DNA from: an uncultured Oscillospiraceae bacterium
GTDB lineage: Bacteria > Bacillota > Clostridia > Oscillospirales > Oscillospiraceae
Length of the DNA: 64,000 nucleotides
NCBI GenBank assembly: GCA_934565415.1
Contig: CAKTHQ010000010.1
Location: 1-64,000, forward strand
Direction: 5' to 3'
Shown here: one piece after another, positions 7,158 through 15,963 of the stretch
How positions within the stretch are numbered: position 1 is the stretch's first letter
How the letters are laid out: every line of letters begins with the position of its first letter
Made by a program: the position numbers and the translations under genes
Notes under the pieces: generated by a model
The model's input: only the letters and a program-made list of their open reading frames with translations
Databases searched by the model: none
What the model was told of the DNA's origin: nothing

Positions 7158-9079
7158 TGGATCAGATGGAGAAAAAAAAGAAGCTTCTTTGCCTGCTGTT
7201 CAGCTATTTGTCTACAATCGCATTTCAAATGAACCTGCTTGAAACAAATATTCCAGGCTCATTCCTGGCAGCCTATTTGAAATCTTTTTCCACTTTCTCC
7301 GTTCTCCACTTCATGTTATTTCTTTCCCTGGCTGTACTTTATTCTTTCCTGTTCAAGCAGATCCTCTCTCAAATAAAAGTTACCGGCAGAGACATCCTGT
7401 ATGCAGGCGCAACCGGCATCTTCTTTGCTCTCTGCATCGTGATTGGTACCTCTATTCGTGGTGCTGAGTCTATTTATCCTCTGCTGTGCAGTCCCTTACA
7501 AATTTTAAAGACCGCTACCGCCTGTATTGGTTACGCGCTTCTTTTTGGAACAATCGCGCTTTCGCTTTTTCCAGCATTTCAAACCGGGCGGATCTGCCCT
7601 ACCCAAACGCAGTCACCGCTTTGCAGGCATAAGCTTTTCAGGTTTTTAGATGCCCACCCCTTTGGGGCGACTGTCCTCATTCTGTGCGTTGCTTTTTTGC
7701 CATACATCGTTTTATCCTACCCTGCCTTCCTTATGGGAGACTCACAGAGCATAATTCCCCAGGGCTTTAACCTGTCGGATGCCCAGTCCCAATACGGGCA
7801 GGCCAAGTTATTGGTCCTGCTGGACGAGAATGTGCAATTAAACGGCCATCATCCGATTGCCTATACACTTTTCGTTCACGGGTGCCTTGAGCTTGGAAGA
7901 GCGGTATTTCACTCTTATAATGTCGGCATCTTTCTGGTTGCCATGCTCCAGTTTTTTTACATGGCCATCGTTGTCGCTTCCATGATCCAGTGCCTGTCGG
8001 AGCTCCATGTAGACCTGCGGATCCGCATTGCCGTATTAGCCTATTTTTGCTTTGCTCCCAGAGTAAAATCCTATGTTTTTCTGATCACAAAGGATGTTAT
8101 ATACGCATATACCGTTCTATTTCTGATCATCCAAATCATTCGGGTAACCTATCTGCCGAATGAGCACCGCAAATGGGTGAAATATTCCATCTATGTGCTC
8201 AGCCTGATGGTTCCGTTTTTCCGGAACGAAGGAAAGTATGTTTTACTGGTCTGGTTCGCGTTTCTCGTCTTAAAGATGAAGAAAAATCGCAAACTCTTTG
8301 CAAAAGCGCTTCTTCTCTCCATGTTCGCGATCACCCTTTTGAATCAGGTGGTCATGCCTTATTTTAAAATTACGCCGGGCAGTATTCGGGAAATGCTTTC
8401 CCTTCCCTTCCAGCAGACTGCCAGGTATGTACATTACCATCCGGAAGAAGTGACTGACCGTGAACGCGATGCCATTGACCGGATTCTGGGATACGAATAC
8501 CTTGGTGACCGTTACGAACCGGAGCTTTCCGACCCCGTAAAAAACAGCTTTAATGCACACGCTTCAAAAGAGGATCTGAAGGATTACTTTGCTGTATGGT
8601 TTGAAATGTTTAAAAAACAGCCGCTATTATATTTGGATGCCACTCTGGAAAACTATTATTACTTCTTCTTTCCGGATACAGCTTCGGTTGACTCCTACTC
8701 CTACACCTGGTCTGAAACGTGTATGGAAGTTACAAACAATTTAGCCAGTTCCGTCGGCCTAGACATTCACTATCCGGCCATTTTTCACCGCGCAAGACTC
8801 TTATATGAATCTGTTCGGGATACGCTGTTTGAATTGCCCATTATAAATGTATTCAACCGAGCTGCAACCTATATCTGGCTTCTGCTGTTTTTGGCAGCTG
8901 TACTCCTATGGAAAAAAGACGTCTGTACTCTTTTCATCTCCATTATTCCGCTGCTCGCTTCTCTCGGTGTCAGCCTTTTAGGACCTTGTAACGGGACCTA
9001 TTTCCGCTATGTGTTCATATTCACCGTGGTCCTGCCATTCGCGCTCATAATCGCATTGTGTAATTTCAAGCAAACGTAA
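7157..9079 (+). CDS. Large polytopic membrane protein (DUF6020-like), function unknown
   Basis: A 640-residue protein with about 12 hydrophobic segments and a soluble stretch near 420-550. The segment MGDSQSIIPQGFNL followed by LNGHHPIAYTLFVHG is typical of DUF6020-type proteins, which resemble GT-C glycosyltransferases in layout; no activity is established. The ATG overlaps the preceding stop (TAATG), and the gene ends at a terminator. Its base composition is visibly more AT-rich than its neighbours, suggesting acquisition from another genome. Confidence 0.65.
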   Translation: MDQMEKKKKLLCLLFSYLSTIAFQMNLLETNIPGSFLAAYLKSFSTFSVLHFMLFLSLAVLYSFLFKQILSQIKVTGRDILYAGATGIFFALCIVIGTSIRGAESIYPLLCSPLQILKTATACIGYALLFGTIALSLFPAFQTGRICPTQTQSPLCRHKLFRFLDAHPFGATVLILCVAFLPYIVLSYPAFLMGDSQSIIPQGFNLSDAQSQYGQAKLLVLLDENVQLNGHHPIAYTLFVHGCLELGRAVFHSYNVGIFLVAMLQFFYMAIVVASMIQCLSELHVDLRIRIAVLAYFCFAPRVKSYVFLITKDVIYAYTVLFLIIQIIRVTYLPNEHRKWVKYSIYVLSLMVPFFRNEGKYVLLVWFAFLVLKMKKNRKLFAKALLLSMFAITLLNQVVMPYFKITPGSIREMLSLPFQQTARYVHYHPEEVTDRERDAIDRILGYEYLGDRYEPELSDPVKNSFNAHASKEDLKDYFAVWFEMFKKQPLLYLDATLENYYYFFFPDTASVDSYSYTWSETCMEVTNNLASSVGLDIHYPAIFHRARLLYESVRDTLFELPIINVFNRAATYIWLLLFLAAVLLWKKDVCTLFISIIPLLASLGVSLLGPCNGTYFRYVFIFTVVLPFALIIALCNFKQT

Positions 9080-9089
9080 TTCGGCAAAA

Positions 9090-9121
9090 GGGAGCCTGTC
9101 ATTCTTGCAGGCTCCTTTTTG
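9090..9121 (+). terminator. Intrinsic terminator
   Basis: GGAGCCTG and CAGGCTCC form an 8-bp stem followed by TTTTTG, 11 bases after the membrane protein stop. Confidence 0.85.
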
Positions 9122-9127
9122 CACATC

Positions 9128-9156
9128 TTGCAAATGCATCCGGAGTATGGTATGCT
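9128..9156 (+). promoter_or_regulatory. Promoter of the VanY-type gene
   Basis: TTGCAA (9128-9133), 17-base spacer, TATGCT (9151-9156), 54 bases before the ATG at 9210. Confidence 0.55.
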
Positions 9157-9209
9157 TTCAGCAGCACATATTATTCATACCCTTACAGATAATACAAGCG
9201 AGGCTTTTT

Positions 9210-10547
9210 ATGACCAAAAAAACAAAAATCATCCTCTCTTCCCTGCTGATCCTGCTGGGGCTTTCCCTGCTGGGTACGGCAGGCTGGCTATGGTATGACG
9301 GGAACGTAGACCGCAGCGGCTGGGAGCAGCTCCAGGACGGGGGCTACAGCTACCGGGATTTCCACGGCAGGCCCGTTACCGGCTGGCTGGAGCTGCCGGA
9401 CCGGAAATGCTACTTTGACGAAGAAAACCGGATGGTTACCAGTTGGCAAACAATCGACGGCCAGCGCTACCATTTTGGTTCCGACGGCGTTCTATCCACC
9501 CTTTGGACGGAGATTGACGGCAGCCGGTACTACTTTGGGGAAGACGGCGTTCTGCATACCGGCTGGCTGGAATTGCCGGAAGGGAAATATTACCTGGGCA
9601 CCGACGGCGCCATGGTCACCTATTGGCAGACCGTCGGGGGCCGGGACTATTACTTCCTCCCGGAGGGCCCTATGGCCACCGGCTGGCAGGACCTGCCAAA
9701 AGGCCGCTACTACTTTGACGAGGATGGCCATTACCTTGTAGGCGTCCAGCAGATGGAGGACGGGGAGCGGTACTTCCTGGAAGACGGCACCATGGCAACC
9801 GACTGGGTGGAGCGGGACGGCAACCGCTACTACTACGATTTAGAAGGGCTGAAAGCCACCGGCTGGCAGGAAATCGAAGGCAAGAACTATTTCTTTGACG
9901 ACGACGGCGTGATGCAGACCGGCTGGCATGAAGAGGGGGAATACGGCTACTATCTCCAGGAGGACGGCAGCGCGGCGGTAGGCCCCCAAACCATCGACGG
10001 GCAGAAATACTACTTCTCCCCCAAAGGCATTATGGTGATTTTGGTCAACAAAAATAACCCCATCCCCAGCTACTACAAAACCGATGTGGTTGTGGCCGAG
10101 GACTACCACCTGATCCAGAGAGTTGCCCAGGAGCCCCTGCAAAAAATGCTGGCGGACTGCCGGGCTGCGGTGGGGTCCTGCGGCTTTAACAGCTCCTACC
10201 GCACCCAGAAGGAGCAGACCGCCATTCTGGAGACCCGGACCCAGGAGTATATGGATAAGGGCATGACCTATGAGGAGGCCTACGAGGAGACATTGAAAAC
10301 CGTTTCCCTCCCCGGTACCTCCGAGCATCAGCTGGGCCTTTCCGTAGACCTGACCGGCGCCGAGGCCAACGCCTGGCTTGCCGAGCACTGCTGGGAGTAC
10401 GGCTTTATCCTCCGGTATCCGGAAGGAAAAAAGGACATCACCGGTATCATCAACGAGCCCTGGCACTTCCGCTATGTAGGCACCCGGGTTTCCCTGGATA
10501 TGAAGGACACGGGGCTGTGCCTGGAGGAGTATCTGGGAGCGGCGTAA
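9210..10547 (+). CDS. D-alanyl-D-alanine carboxypeptidase (VanY family) with cell-wall-binding repeats
   Basis: A 445-residue protein. An N-terminal membrane segment (residues 5-25) is followed by about ten roughly 20-residue repeats of the form TGWxxxxGxxYYFxxDG (residues 35-285). These resemble choline- or glucan-binding repeats that hold proteins on wall polymers. The C-terminal domain (about 300-445) is VanY-like, with SEHQLGLSVDL and EPWHFRYVG giving the expected zinc and catalytic His/Asp positions. It likely trims the terminal D-Ala of peptidoglycan stem peptides outside the cell. The ATG at 9210 is chosen because GAGG precedes it and the TM segment follows. Confidence 0.88.
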   Translation: MTKKTKIILSSLLILLGLSLLGTAGWLWYDGNVDRSGWEQLQDGGYSYRDFHGRPVTGWLELPDRKCYFDEENRMVTSWQTIDGQRYHFGSDGVLSTLWTEIDGSRYYFGEDGVLHTGWLELPEGKYYLGTDGAMVTYWQTVGGRDYYFLPEGPMATGWQDLPKGRYYFDEDGHYLVGVQQMEDGERYFLEDGTMATDWVERDGNRYYYDLEGLKATGWQEIEGKNYFFDDDGVMQTGWHEEGEYGYYLQEDGSAAVGPQTIDGQKYYFSPKGIMVILVNKNNPIPSYYKTDVVVAEDYHLIQRVAQEPLQKMLADCRAAVGSCGFNSSYRTQKEQTAILETRTQEYMDKGMTYEEAYEETLKTVSLPGTSEHQLGLSVDLTGAEANAWLAEHCWEYGFILRYPEGKKDITGIINEPWHFRYVGTRVSLDMKDTGLCLEEYLGAA

Positions 10548-10560
10548 GCCTCAAAAAACA

Positions 10561-10603
10561 AACACGGCATTCGATCCCAACACTACGGATCGAATGCCGT
10601 GTT
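10561..10603. terminator. Bidirectional terminator between convergent genes
   Basis: A perfect 17-bp stem (10561-10577 with 10587-10603) and a 9-base loop, with A and T runs on both sides. It serves both the vanY-like gene and the convergent SipL-like gene, whose stop is at 10607. Confidence 0.88.
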
Positions 10604-10606
10604 TTG

Positions 10607-12046
10607 TTACGCAATGGGGATCAGCAGCATTTTCCCCTGGGGCGGCTCCCCTTCCAGCCCGTTGGCTTTTTGGATGGCCTCTACGGAAGAGCCGGTCTCC
10701 TTGGCCAGAGTCCACAGGTCCTTCTTTTCCGCCCGGCACAGAATCAGGGACGGGCGGTCCGGGTCGGGAGGCGTAATCTCCCCAAGCTCCAGGCCCGTCA
10801 CCTGGGGGATCCCCTCCCGGCTCAGCGTTACCACATGGCATCTGACCTCACAGCTTATCCCACCGCCTCCGGACAGATCCGGCAATGGCTTTCCAGCCTG
10901 GCTGGCCGTTACCGTTACTTCTCCGTCGGTCTTTAGCAGCCGCTCCCCTTCCAAGGGTGTTTGGAGTCCCAGCAGTCCCTTTTCCCCTTCCCACAGGAGC
11001 TGTGCACTGCCTTGGGCAGAAAGAAGCGTCCCCTCTTCCCTTCTTTTCACGCCCACAGGATCCGTCCAGGCGGTGATCTGGGTGGCCCCGGGGACATTTT
11101 CCGGCAGCTTTCCCCGGCAGGGAACATTCTCCCAGCGGCTATCCAGGATGGCGGGAAAGAATGCCTCCTCTACCGTCAGCTCCACCGGCCGCCGGTTACT
11201 GTAGGCATCCGTCAGCGTGTGGAGCGTCATCCGGTCCGCAATGGCATACTGGGCAGTAAGCCCCAGCTTCAGAGTCTCCCCCTCCGTTTCCAGGGATGTG
11301 ACGCAAAGCGTCAGCTCCGACTGGGCCAGGCTTCCATAGGTCTGGTCCAGCTCGGCAATCTGGCTGAATGGGAACTGGAATTCCCTGCTCTCCGGCGTCT
11401 GCCCATCCAGAAGCACCTGAAGTTCAATGTTTCCCCGGAATGCAAGCTTATTGCCTACCACCTTTTGGTCTGTCAGGTTCCAGCGAACGGCATAGCACAG
11501 CGGCTTTTCCTCCCCCAGGGTCTCCTCCATCTGGAAGGTCTTCTCTCCGGCCTCGGCATAGAGCAAAAGCGGAACGGTATGCTCCAGGGTATATATGTCC
11601 TCCGGCAGCTGCTCCGGGGCGTATTGGGTGCCCTCTGCGGGGCTCAGCGCCTGGACCGTCGCTCCAAGGCCACAGCGGACCATTATTTTCCTGGGAGATA
11701 CAATTCGTCCGTCCAAAAAAGCAGGCGTCAGGTCCAGCAGGAGCTTCCCCTCCGGCGTTTCCTGGGGCAGAGTCCATTTCCCCTGAATGGGCACCCAGCC
11801 CTCCAGCATTCTGGGGGAGCTGCCGTCCTCCGTCTCGTACAAAACCCACAGCAGCATCCCCGCATTGAATCCTACCGTATCGGTGCGCCAATCCTTGCTC
11901 CGCAGGACGCTCTGCCCCCAGACCCCCAGGATTTTTTCCGCATCCGGCATTCCTTCAGGAACTCTCAGCTCCTGGGCCTGCTCAAACACCCGGGTTTCCA
12001 GGTACAGCGGCTCCAAGTAGGAAAAGGCCGACTTTTTCATTTCCAT
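10607..12046 (-). CDS. SipL-like spore morphogenesis protein (SPOCS/DUF3794 domains + LysM)
   Basis: A 479-residue soluble protein. Its middle shows repeated beta-rich SPOCS (DUF3794) segments, for example LEHTVPLLLYAEAGEKTF then YAVRWNLTDQKVV. The C-terminus is a LysM domain (WTLAKETGSSVEAIQKANGL, about 430-478). This architecture matches SipL of Clostridioides difficile, which tethers SpoIVA to the forespore surface during coat assembly; the role here is inferred from it. AGGAGG precedes the ATG. A small membrane protein gene lies 58 bases upstream on the same strand. Confidence 0.8.
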   Translation of the reverse strand: MEMKKSAFSYLEPLYLETRVFEQAQELRVPEGMPDAEKILGVWGQSVLRSKDWRTDTVGFNAGMLLWVLYETEDGSSPRMLEGWVPIQGKWTLPQETPEGKLLLDLTPAFLDGRIVSPRKIMVRCGLGATVQALSPAEGTQYAPEQLPEDIYTLEHTVPLLLYAEAGEKTFQMEETLGEEKPLCYAVRWNLTDQKVVGNKLAFRGNIELQVLLDGQTPESREFQFPFSQIAELDQTYGSLAQSELTLCVTSLETEGETLKLGLTAQYAIADRMTLHTLTDAYSNRRPVELTVEEAFFPAILDSRWENVPCRGKLPENVPGATQITAWTDPVGVKRREEGTLLSAQGSAQLLWEGEKGLLGLQTPLEGERLLKTDGEVTVTASQAGKPLPDLSGGGGISCEVRCHVVTLSREGIPQVTGLELGEITPPDPDRPSLILCRAEKKDLWTLAKETGSSVEAIQKANGLEGEPPQGKMLLIPIA

Positions 12047-12104
12047 TGCATAGTCCTCCTATTCGCTTTTCTGGTGGGAGTATATGCCTGGAATAAACGG
12101 GATA

Positions 12105-12254
12105 TTACCTCTGCCGCAGCACGCACCAGCCCAGGGTGAGAAGCATCAACCCCGCCAGAACACACAAAAACACCGAGTCTACCCATTGGCCAATCAAAAG
12201 CCCCAGCCCAAAGGCAATCATGCAGCCGCCCCGCATCCGATTTTTCCGGCACAT
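12105..12254 (-). CDS. Small two-helix membrane protein (49 aa), unknown function
   Basis: An ORF of 49 residues: a basic N-terminus (MCRKNRMRGG) and two hydrophobic stretches, GLGLLIGQWVD around 15-26 and VFLCVLAGLMLLTLG around 28-43. GGGGGTG lies upstream of the ATG. It sits directly in front of the SipL-like gene and just behind the livF terminator, whose T tract runs into its start. A longer frame over the same bases (12037-12273) has no ribosome site and an unlikely composition. Confidence 0.6.
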   Translation of the reverse strand: MCRKNRMRGGCMIAFGLGLLIGQWVDSVFLCVLAGLMLLTLGWCVLRQR

Positions 12255-12255
12255 A

Positions 12256-12299
12256 AAAAAGCACCCCCCGCACATTTGTATGCAGGGAGTGCTTGATTT
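12256..12299 (-). terminator. Terminator of the liv operon
   Basis: On the minus strand AAGCACTCCCTGCA pairs with TGCGGGGGGTGCTT and is followed by TTTTTT, 7 bases after the livF stop. Confidence 0.8.
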
Positions 12300-12305
12300 T
12301 TGACT

Positions 12306-13004
12306 TTAGCCGCCCAAGTAGGCCTTGCGAACCTCGTCGGACTTGGCAAGCTCCAGGCCGGTGCCGCTCAAGGTAATGGAGCCGGTTTCCAGAACATAGG
12401 CCCGGTCCGCAATCTGCAGAGCCTTTCTGGCGTTCTGCTCCACCAGAAGAATGGTGGTACCGGACTTATGCAGTTCCTTGATGATGCCAAACACCTGGTC
12501 CACAATAATGGGGGCCAGACCCATGGAGGGCTCGTCCAGCATCATAAGCTTGGGGTGGGCCATCAGGGCCCGGGACATGGCCAGCATCTGCTGCTCGCCG
12601 CCGGAGAGGGTACCGGCAATCTGCTTGCGGCGCTCCTTCAGCCGGGGGAAGTAGGTAAATACCCGCTCCAGATCCGCGTCGTCCACGGTCTTGCGGATGT
12701 AGGCGCCCATTTCCAGGTTCTCCTGGACAGTCATTTCCAGGAAGATCCGCCGTCCCTCCGGCACATGGGCCAGGCCGGTGCGCAGGAGCTTATAGGCATC
12801 CATATGGGTAATATCCTGGTCGCAGAAGGTAATGGTGCCGGACCGGGGATGCATCAGGCCGGAAACGGTCTTCAAAATGGTGCTCTTACCGGCGCCGTTG
12901 GCGCCGATCAGAGCCACGATCTCCCCTTCCCCTACTTCGAAGGAAACGTTCTTCACGGCGTGAATGGCGCCGTAGTATACATCAATGTTCTCAATTTTCA
13001 GCAT
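12306..13004 (-). CDS. livF: Branched-chain amino acid ABC transporter ATP-binding protein LivF
   Basis: A 232-residue ATPase with Walker A GANGAGKST, signature LSGGEQQ and Walker B LMLDEPS, plus the LivF-type segment YYGAIHAVKNVSFEVGEGE. It powers uptake of Leu, Ile, Val or related amino acids together with LivG. The ATG at 13004 is preferred over a GTG nine bases upstream. It overlaps livG by 14 bases, so translation is coupled. It is the last gene of the operon. Confidence 0.93.
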   Translation of the reverse strand: MLKIENIDVYYGAIHAVKNVSFEVGEGEIVALIGANGAGKSTILKTVSGLMHPRSGTITFCDQDITHMDAYKLLRTGLAHVPEGRRIFLEMTVQENLEMGAYIRKTVDDADLERVFTYFPRLKERRKQIAGTLSGGEQQMLAMSRALMAHPKLMMLDEPSMGLAPIIVDQVFGIIKELHKSGTTILLVEQNARKALQIADRAYVLETGSITLSGTGLELAKSDEVRKAYLGG

Positions 13005-13848
13005 GGGTCTCACCGTCCTCCTTGCCCAAGTATGCCTCGATGACCGCAGGATTGGTCCGGATTTCCTCCGGCGTACCCTTGGCGATAATCCGCCCGTAGT
13101 TCACCACGGCGATGGCCTCGCAGACATTCATAACCAGATTCATATCGTGTTCAATGAGGAAGATGGCCACATGGAAGGTATCCCGGATCCGGCGGATCTG
13201 GTGCATCAGGTCCGTGGTTTCACTGGGGTTCATACCGGCGGCAGGCTCATCCAGCAGAATCACGGAAGGATTGGTGGCCAAAGCACGGACAATCTCCAGC
13301 CGGCGCTGGACGCCGTAAGGCAGGGACCCGGCCTTATGGTCGGCATATTCCGTCAGGCCCATAAAGTCCAGCAGCTCCATGGCCTTCTGGTTAGCCTTCT
13401 TCTCTGCCTTGTAGTAACTTGGCAGATGCAGCACGCTGGAAACAAAGGAGCACTTCATTTCGTTGTGCAGGCCCACCTTAACATTATCCAGGACCGACAT
13501 ATCCGTAAACAGGCGGATGTTCTGGAAGGTTCTGGCAATGCCCAGCTTGTTCACCTTGTGGACGGGCATTCCCTTGATGTCCACGCCATTGACCAGGACG
13601 CTGCCTCTGGTGGGCTGATACACACCGGTAAGCAGGTTGAAGATGGTGGTCTTACCGGCGCCGTTGGGGCCGATCAGGCCGGAAATCTCGGTAGGTCCGA
13701 TGGTGATGTTAAAGTTATCCACAGCGGTCAGGCCGCCGAAGTCGATGCCCAGGTTCCGCACATCCAGCACAGGCTGCTTGCCCTGGTCCTGCTCCCGGAC
13801 GAAGGTCACGGTGGGCACTTTCAGAATTTTCTTGGAATACTCATTCAT
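12991..13848 (-). CDS. livG: Branched-chain amino acid ABC transporter ATP-binding protein LivG
   Basis: A 285-residue ATPase. Walker A is GPNGAGKTT. The region normally holding LSGGQ reads LPYGVQRRLEIVRAL, the usual LivG variant, and Walker B is VILLDEPAAGMNP. A roughly 35-residue N-terminal extension precedes the ABC core. GGAGGCGGG lies before the ATG at 13848; a longer frame start at 13890 has no ribosome site. It overlaps livM by 8 bases. Confidence 0.93.
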   Translation of the reverse strand: MNEYSKKILKVPTVTFVREQDQGKQPVLDVRNLGIDFGGLTAVDNFNITIGPTEISGLIGPNGAGKTTIFNLLTGVYQPTRGSVLVNGVDIKGMPVHKVNKLGIARTFQNIRLFTDMSVLDNVKVGLHNEMKCSFVSSVLHLPSYYKAEKKANQKAMELLDFMGLTEYADHKAGSLPYGVQRRLEIVRALATNPSVILLDEPAAGMNPSETTDLMHQIRRIRDTFHVAIFLIEHDMNLVMNVCEAIAVVNYGRIIAKGTPEEIRTNPAVIEAYLGKEDGETHAEN

Positions 13849-14914
13849 TGCTTCCCGCCTCCTTCTCTCTCTTCCGGAACAAACCTGCAATTTTATCGAC
13901 TACCACGGACACCTGGTCCTTCACCTTGGGAGACCAAGTGAAGAGCATCACAAGGATCAGGACTACGGCGTAGATGATCATCCGGTAATCCTGCAGGCCG
14001 CGCATGGCCTCCGGCAGGATGTACAGCACCGTAGCAGAAATGATAGAGCCCAAGATGTTGCCCATGCCGCCCAGGACCACGAAGACCAGAATGTTGATGG
14101 AGGTATTGAAATTGAACTTGCTGGCGTTGATGGAGCCGTAGTTCATGGCGAACAGAGCGCCGGCCATACCGGCCAGGAATGCGGACACCACAAAGGCCTT
14201 CATCCGGAAGCCGGTGACATTGATGCCCACAGACTCGGCGGCGATCCGGTTATCACGGACGGCCTTGATGGCCCGGCCTTCCTTGGAGTTAATCAGGTTC
14301 TGCACCACAAACAGGGTGAAGAGAATCAGCACAAAGCCGATGGCAAAGGTGGAGAGCTTGGTAATGCCGGTAGCGCCCCGGGGGCCGGAAACGATCATCT
14401 TGCCGCCCTCCGCCAGGCTCAGGGTATCGGAACCGATGGAAGCGTGCAGCCCGTTAGAATCCACGCCCAAGTAGAGGTTGCCAAAGATATTCTTCATAAT
14501 TTCGCCAAAGGCCAGGGTAACGATAGCCAGGTAGTCGCCGCGAAGCCGCAGCACGGGGATCCCGATCAGGAAGCCCATAATTCCGGCCATGATACCGCCA
14601 ACAATCAAGGCAACAATCAGACGAATGGTGCCATTGGGAATGGCGTCGGCCAGCAAGGCGGTGGTAATGATGCCCGTAAAGGCTCCGATGCCCATAAAAC
14701 CGGCATGGCCCAAACTCAATTCACCGCAGATACCAACCAGCAGGTTCAGGGACACGGCCAATACGATATAGGCGCAGGCCGGGACCAAAAAGCCCTTGGT
14801 GGTGCTGTTCAGCTTGCCCTGGTTCAGCATCAGCTGCAAAATCAGGAAGGCCACAATCACTACAATATAGGTAGAGGCCCCCATAATATTGTCTTTTGTC
14901 AGTTTCTTTTTCAT
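13841..14914 (-). CDS. livM: Branched-chain amino acid ABC transporter permease LivM
   Basis: A 357-residue permease with 8-10 membrane spans. The family EAA-like loop lies in the region ESVGINVTGFRMKAFVVSAF, and NLLVGICGELSLGHAGFMGI is the strongly conserved LivM segment. It forms the membrane channel with LivH. The ATG at 14914 follows GAGGTG; earlier in-frame starts overlap livH and are not needed. Confidence 0.93.
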   Translation of the reverse strand: MKKKLTKDNIMGASTYIVVIVAFLILQLMLNQGKLNSTTKGFLVPACAYIVLAVSLNLLVGICGELSLGHAGFMGIGAFTGIITTALLADAIPNGTIRLIVALIVGGIMAGIMGFLIGIPVLRLRGDYLAIVTLAFGEIMKNIFGNLYLGVDSNGLHASIGSDTLSLAEGGKMIVSGPRGATGITKLSTFAIGFVLILFTLFVVQNLINSKEGRAIKAVRDNRIAAESVGINVTGFRMKAFVVSAFLAGMAGALFAMNYGSINASKFNFNTSINILVFVVLGGMGNILGSIISATVLYILPEAMRGLQDYRMIIYAVVLILVMLFTWSPKVKDQVSVVVDKIAGLFRKREKEAGSNE

Positions 14915-14924
14915 GGTACGCACC

Positions 14925-15806
14925 TCACACCTTTTCCTGGACCTGCTTGCCCAGCAGACCCGCGGGCTTGACCAGAAGGATGACAATCAGAACACCGAAC
15001 ACAATGGCATCGCTGAACTGGGGGCTCAGATAGGCCTTGCTGAAGGTCTCGATAATGCCGAGGAGGATACCGCCCAGCATGGCCCCGGGGATAGAGCCAA
15101 TGCCGCCGAAAACCGCCGCGGTAAAAGCCCGGATGCCTGGCATAGAGCCGGTGGTGGGCTGCAGGGTCGGCACAGTGGAGCACAGCAGCACCCCGGCAAT
15201 GGCTGCCAAAGCAGAGCCGATGGCAAAGGTGGTGGAGATGGTTTGGTTCACATTGATGCCCATGAGCTGGGCAGCATCCCGGTCCTCGGAGACGGCCCGC
15301 ATGGCCTTGCCGGTCCGGGTCTTGGTCGTGAACCAGGTCAGTCCCAGCATGATGATGACGGAAGCGGCAATGGTGTAGATCACCTCACCGGTGACCACCA
15401 GCTGGCCTCCGGCCAGGCGAAGGGGCGCAAAGGTCACAATGGAGGTAAAGTTCTTGGGGCTGGAGGACCAAATCAGCTGGGCGGCGTTTTGCAGGAAGTA
15501 GCTGACACCGATGGCCGTAATCAGTACCGCCAGGCTGGGAGTGCCCCGCAGGGGCTTATAGGCCAGTCCCTCAATCAGGACGCCCAGCAGGGTGCACACC
15601 GCCATAGCAGCGAGAATGGACACAAACACAGGCAGCCCCAGATAGTTGGTCACGCAGAAGGAAATGTAAGCTCCCACCATGATGATATCACCGTGGGCGA
15701 AATTCAGCATCTTGGCAATGCCGTACACCATGGTATAGCCCAAAGCAATGATAGCATAAACGGAGCCGATGCTGATCCCGTTGATCAGATACTGGATGAT
15801 TTTCAT
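14925..15806 (-). CDS. livH: Branched-chain amino acid ABC transporter permease LivH
   Basis: A 293-residue permease. The N-terminal segment SVYAIIALGYTMVYGIAKML then NFAHGDI is diagnostic for LivH, and MGINVNQTISTTFAIGSALA is the cytoplasmic coupling loop. The ATG at 15806 is chosen with GAGGGA upstream. Two intergenic hairpins separate it from livJ and may lower permease expression relative to the binding protein. Confidence 0.93.
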   Translation of the reverse strand: MKIIQYLINGISIGSVYAIIALGYTMVYGIAKMLNFAHGDIIMVGAYISFCVTNYLGLPVFVSILAAMAVCTLLGVLIEGLAYKPLRGTPSLAVLITAIGVSYFLQNAAQLIWSSSPKNFTSIVTFAPLRLAGGQLVVTGEVIYTIAASVIIMLGLTWFTTKTRTGKAMRAVSEDRDAAQLMGINVNQTISTTFAIGSALAAIAGVLLCSTVPTLQPTTGSMPGIRAFTAAVFGGIGSIPGAMLGGILLGIIETFSKAYLSPQFSDAIVFGVLIVILLVKPAGLLGKQVQEKV

Positions 15807-15842
15807 GAATCGATCCCTCTCTTTCTTCATTTTTCTCAACAG

Positions 15843-15881
15843 CCTATGAAAACACCGGGGTGCCTCCGATGCTTTCATAGA
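15843..15881 (-). promoter_or_regulatory. Intercistronic hairpin livJ-livH (second)
   Basis: CTATGAAA and TTTCATAG pair around a GC-rich internal loop between livJ and livH. No T run follows, so it more likely stabilises or processes mRNA than terminates transcription. Confidence 0.5.
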
Positions 15882-15906
15882 CTGCTGATCGTAAACATCT
15901 CTTTAG

Positions 15907-15939
15907 GGGATGGGGGCCGAAGCCGCCCATCCCCTTTGA
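15907..15939 (-). promoter_or_regulatory. Intercistronic hairpin livJ-livH (first)
   Basis: GGGGATGGGCGGC and GCCCCCATCCCC pair around a TTCG tetraloop just after the livJ stop. It is a strong stem with a weak T tail, typical of partial terminators after binding-protein genes. Confidence 0.6.
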
Positions 15940-15963
15940 TGGGATTTGCTTTTGTTTGGAGAT

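Noticed and set aside
12037..12273. 78-codon minus-strand frame before the SipL-like gene
   Set aside because: Another frame of the same bases (12105-12254) encodes a plausible membrane protein with a better start; this one has no ribosome site.
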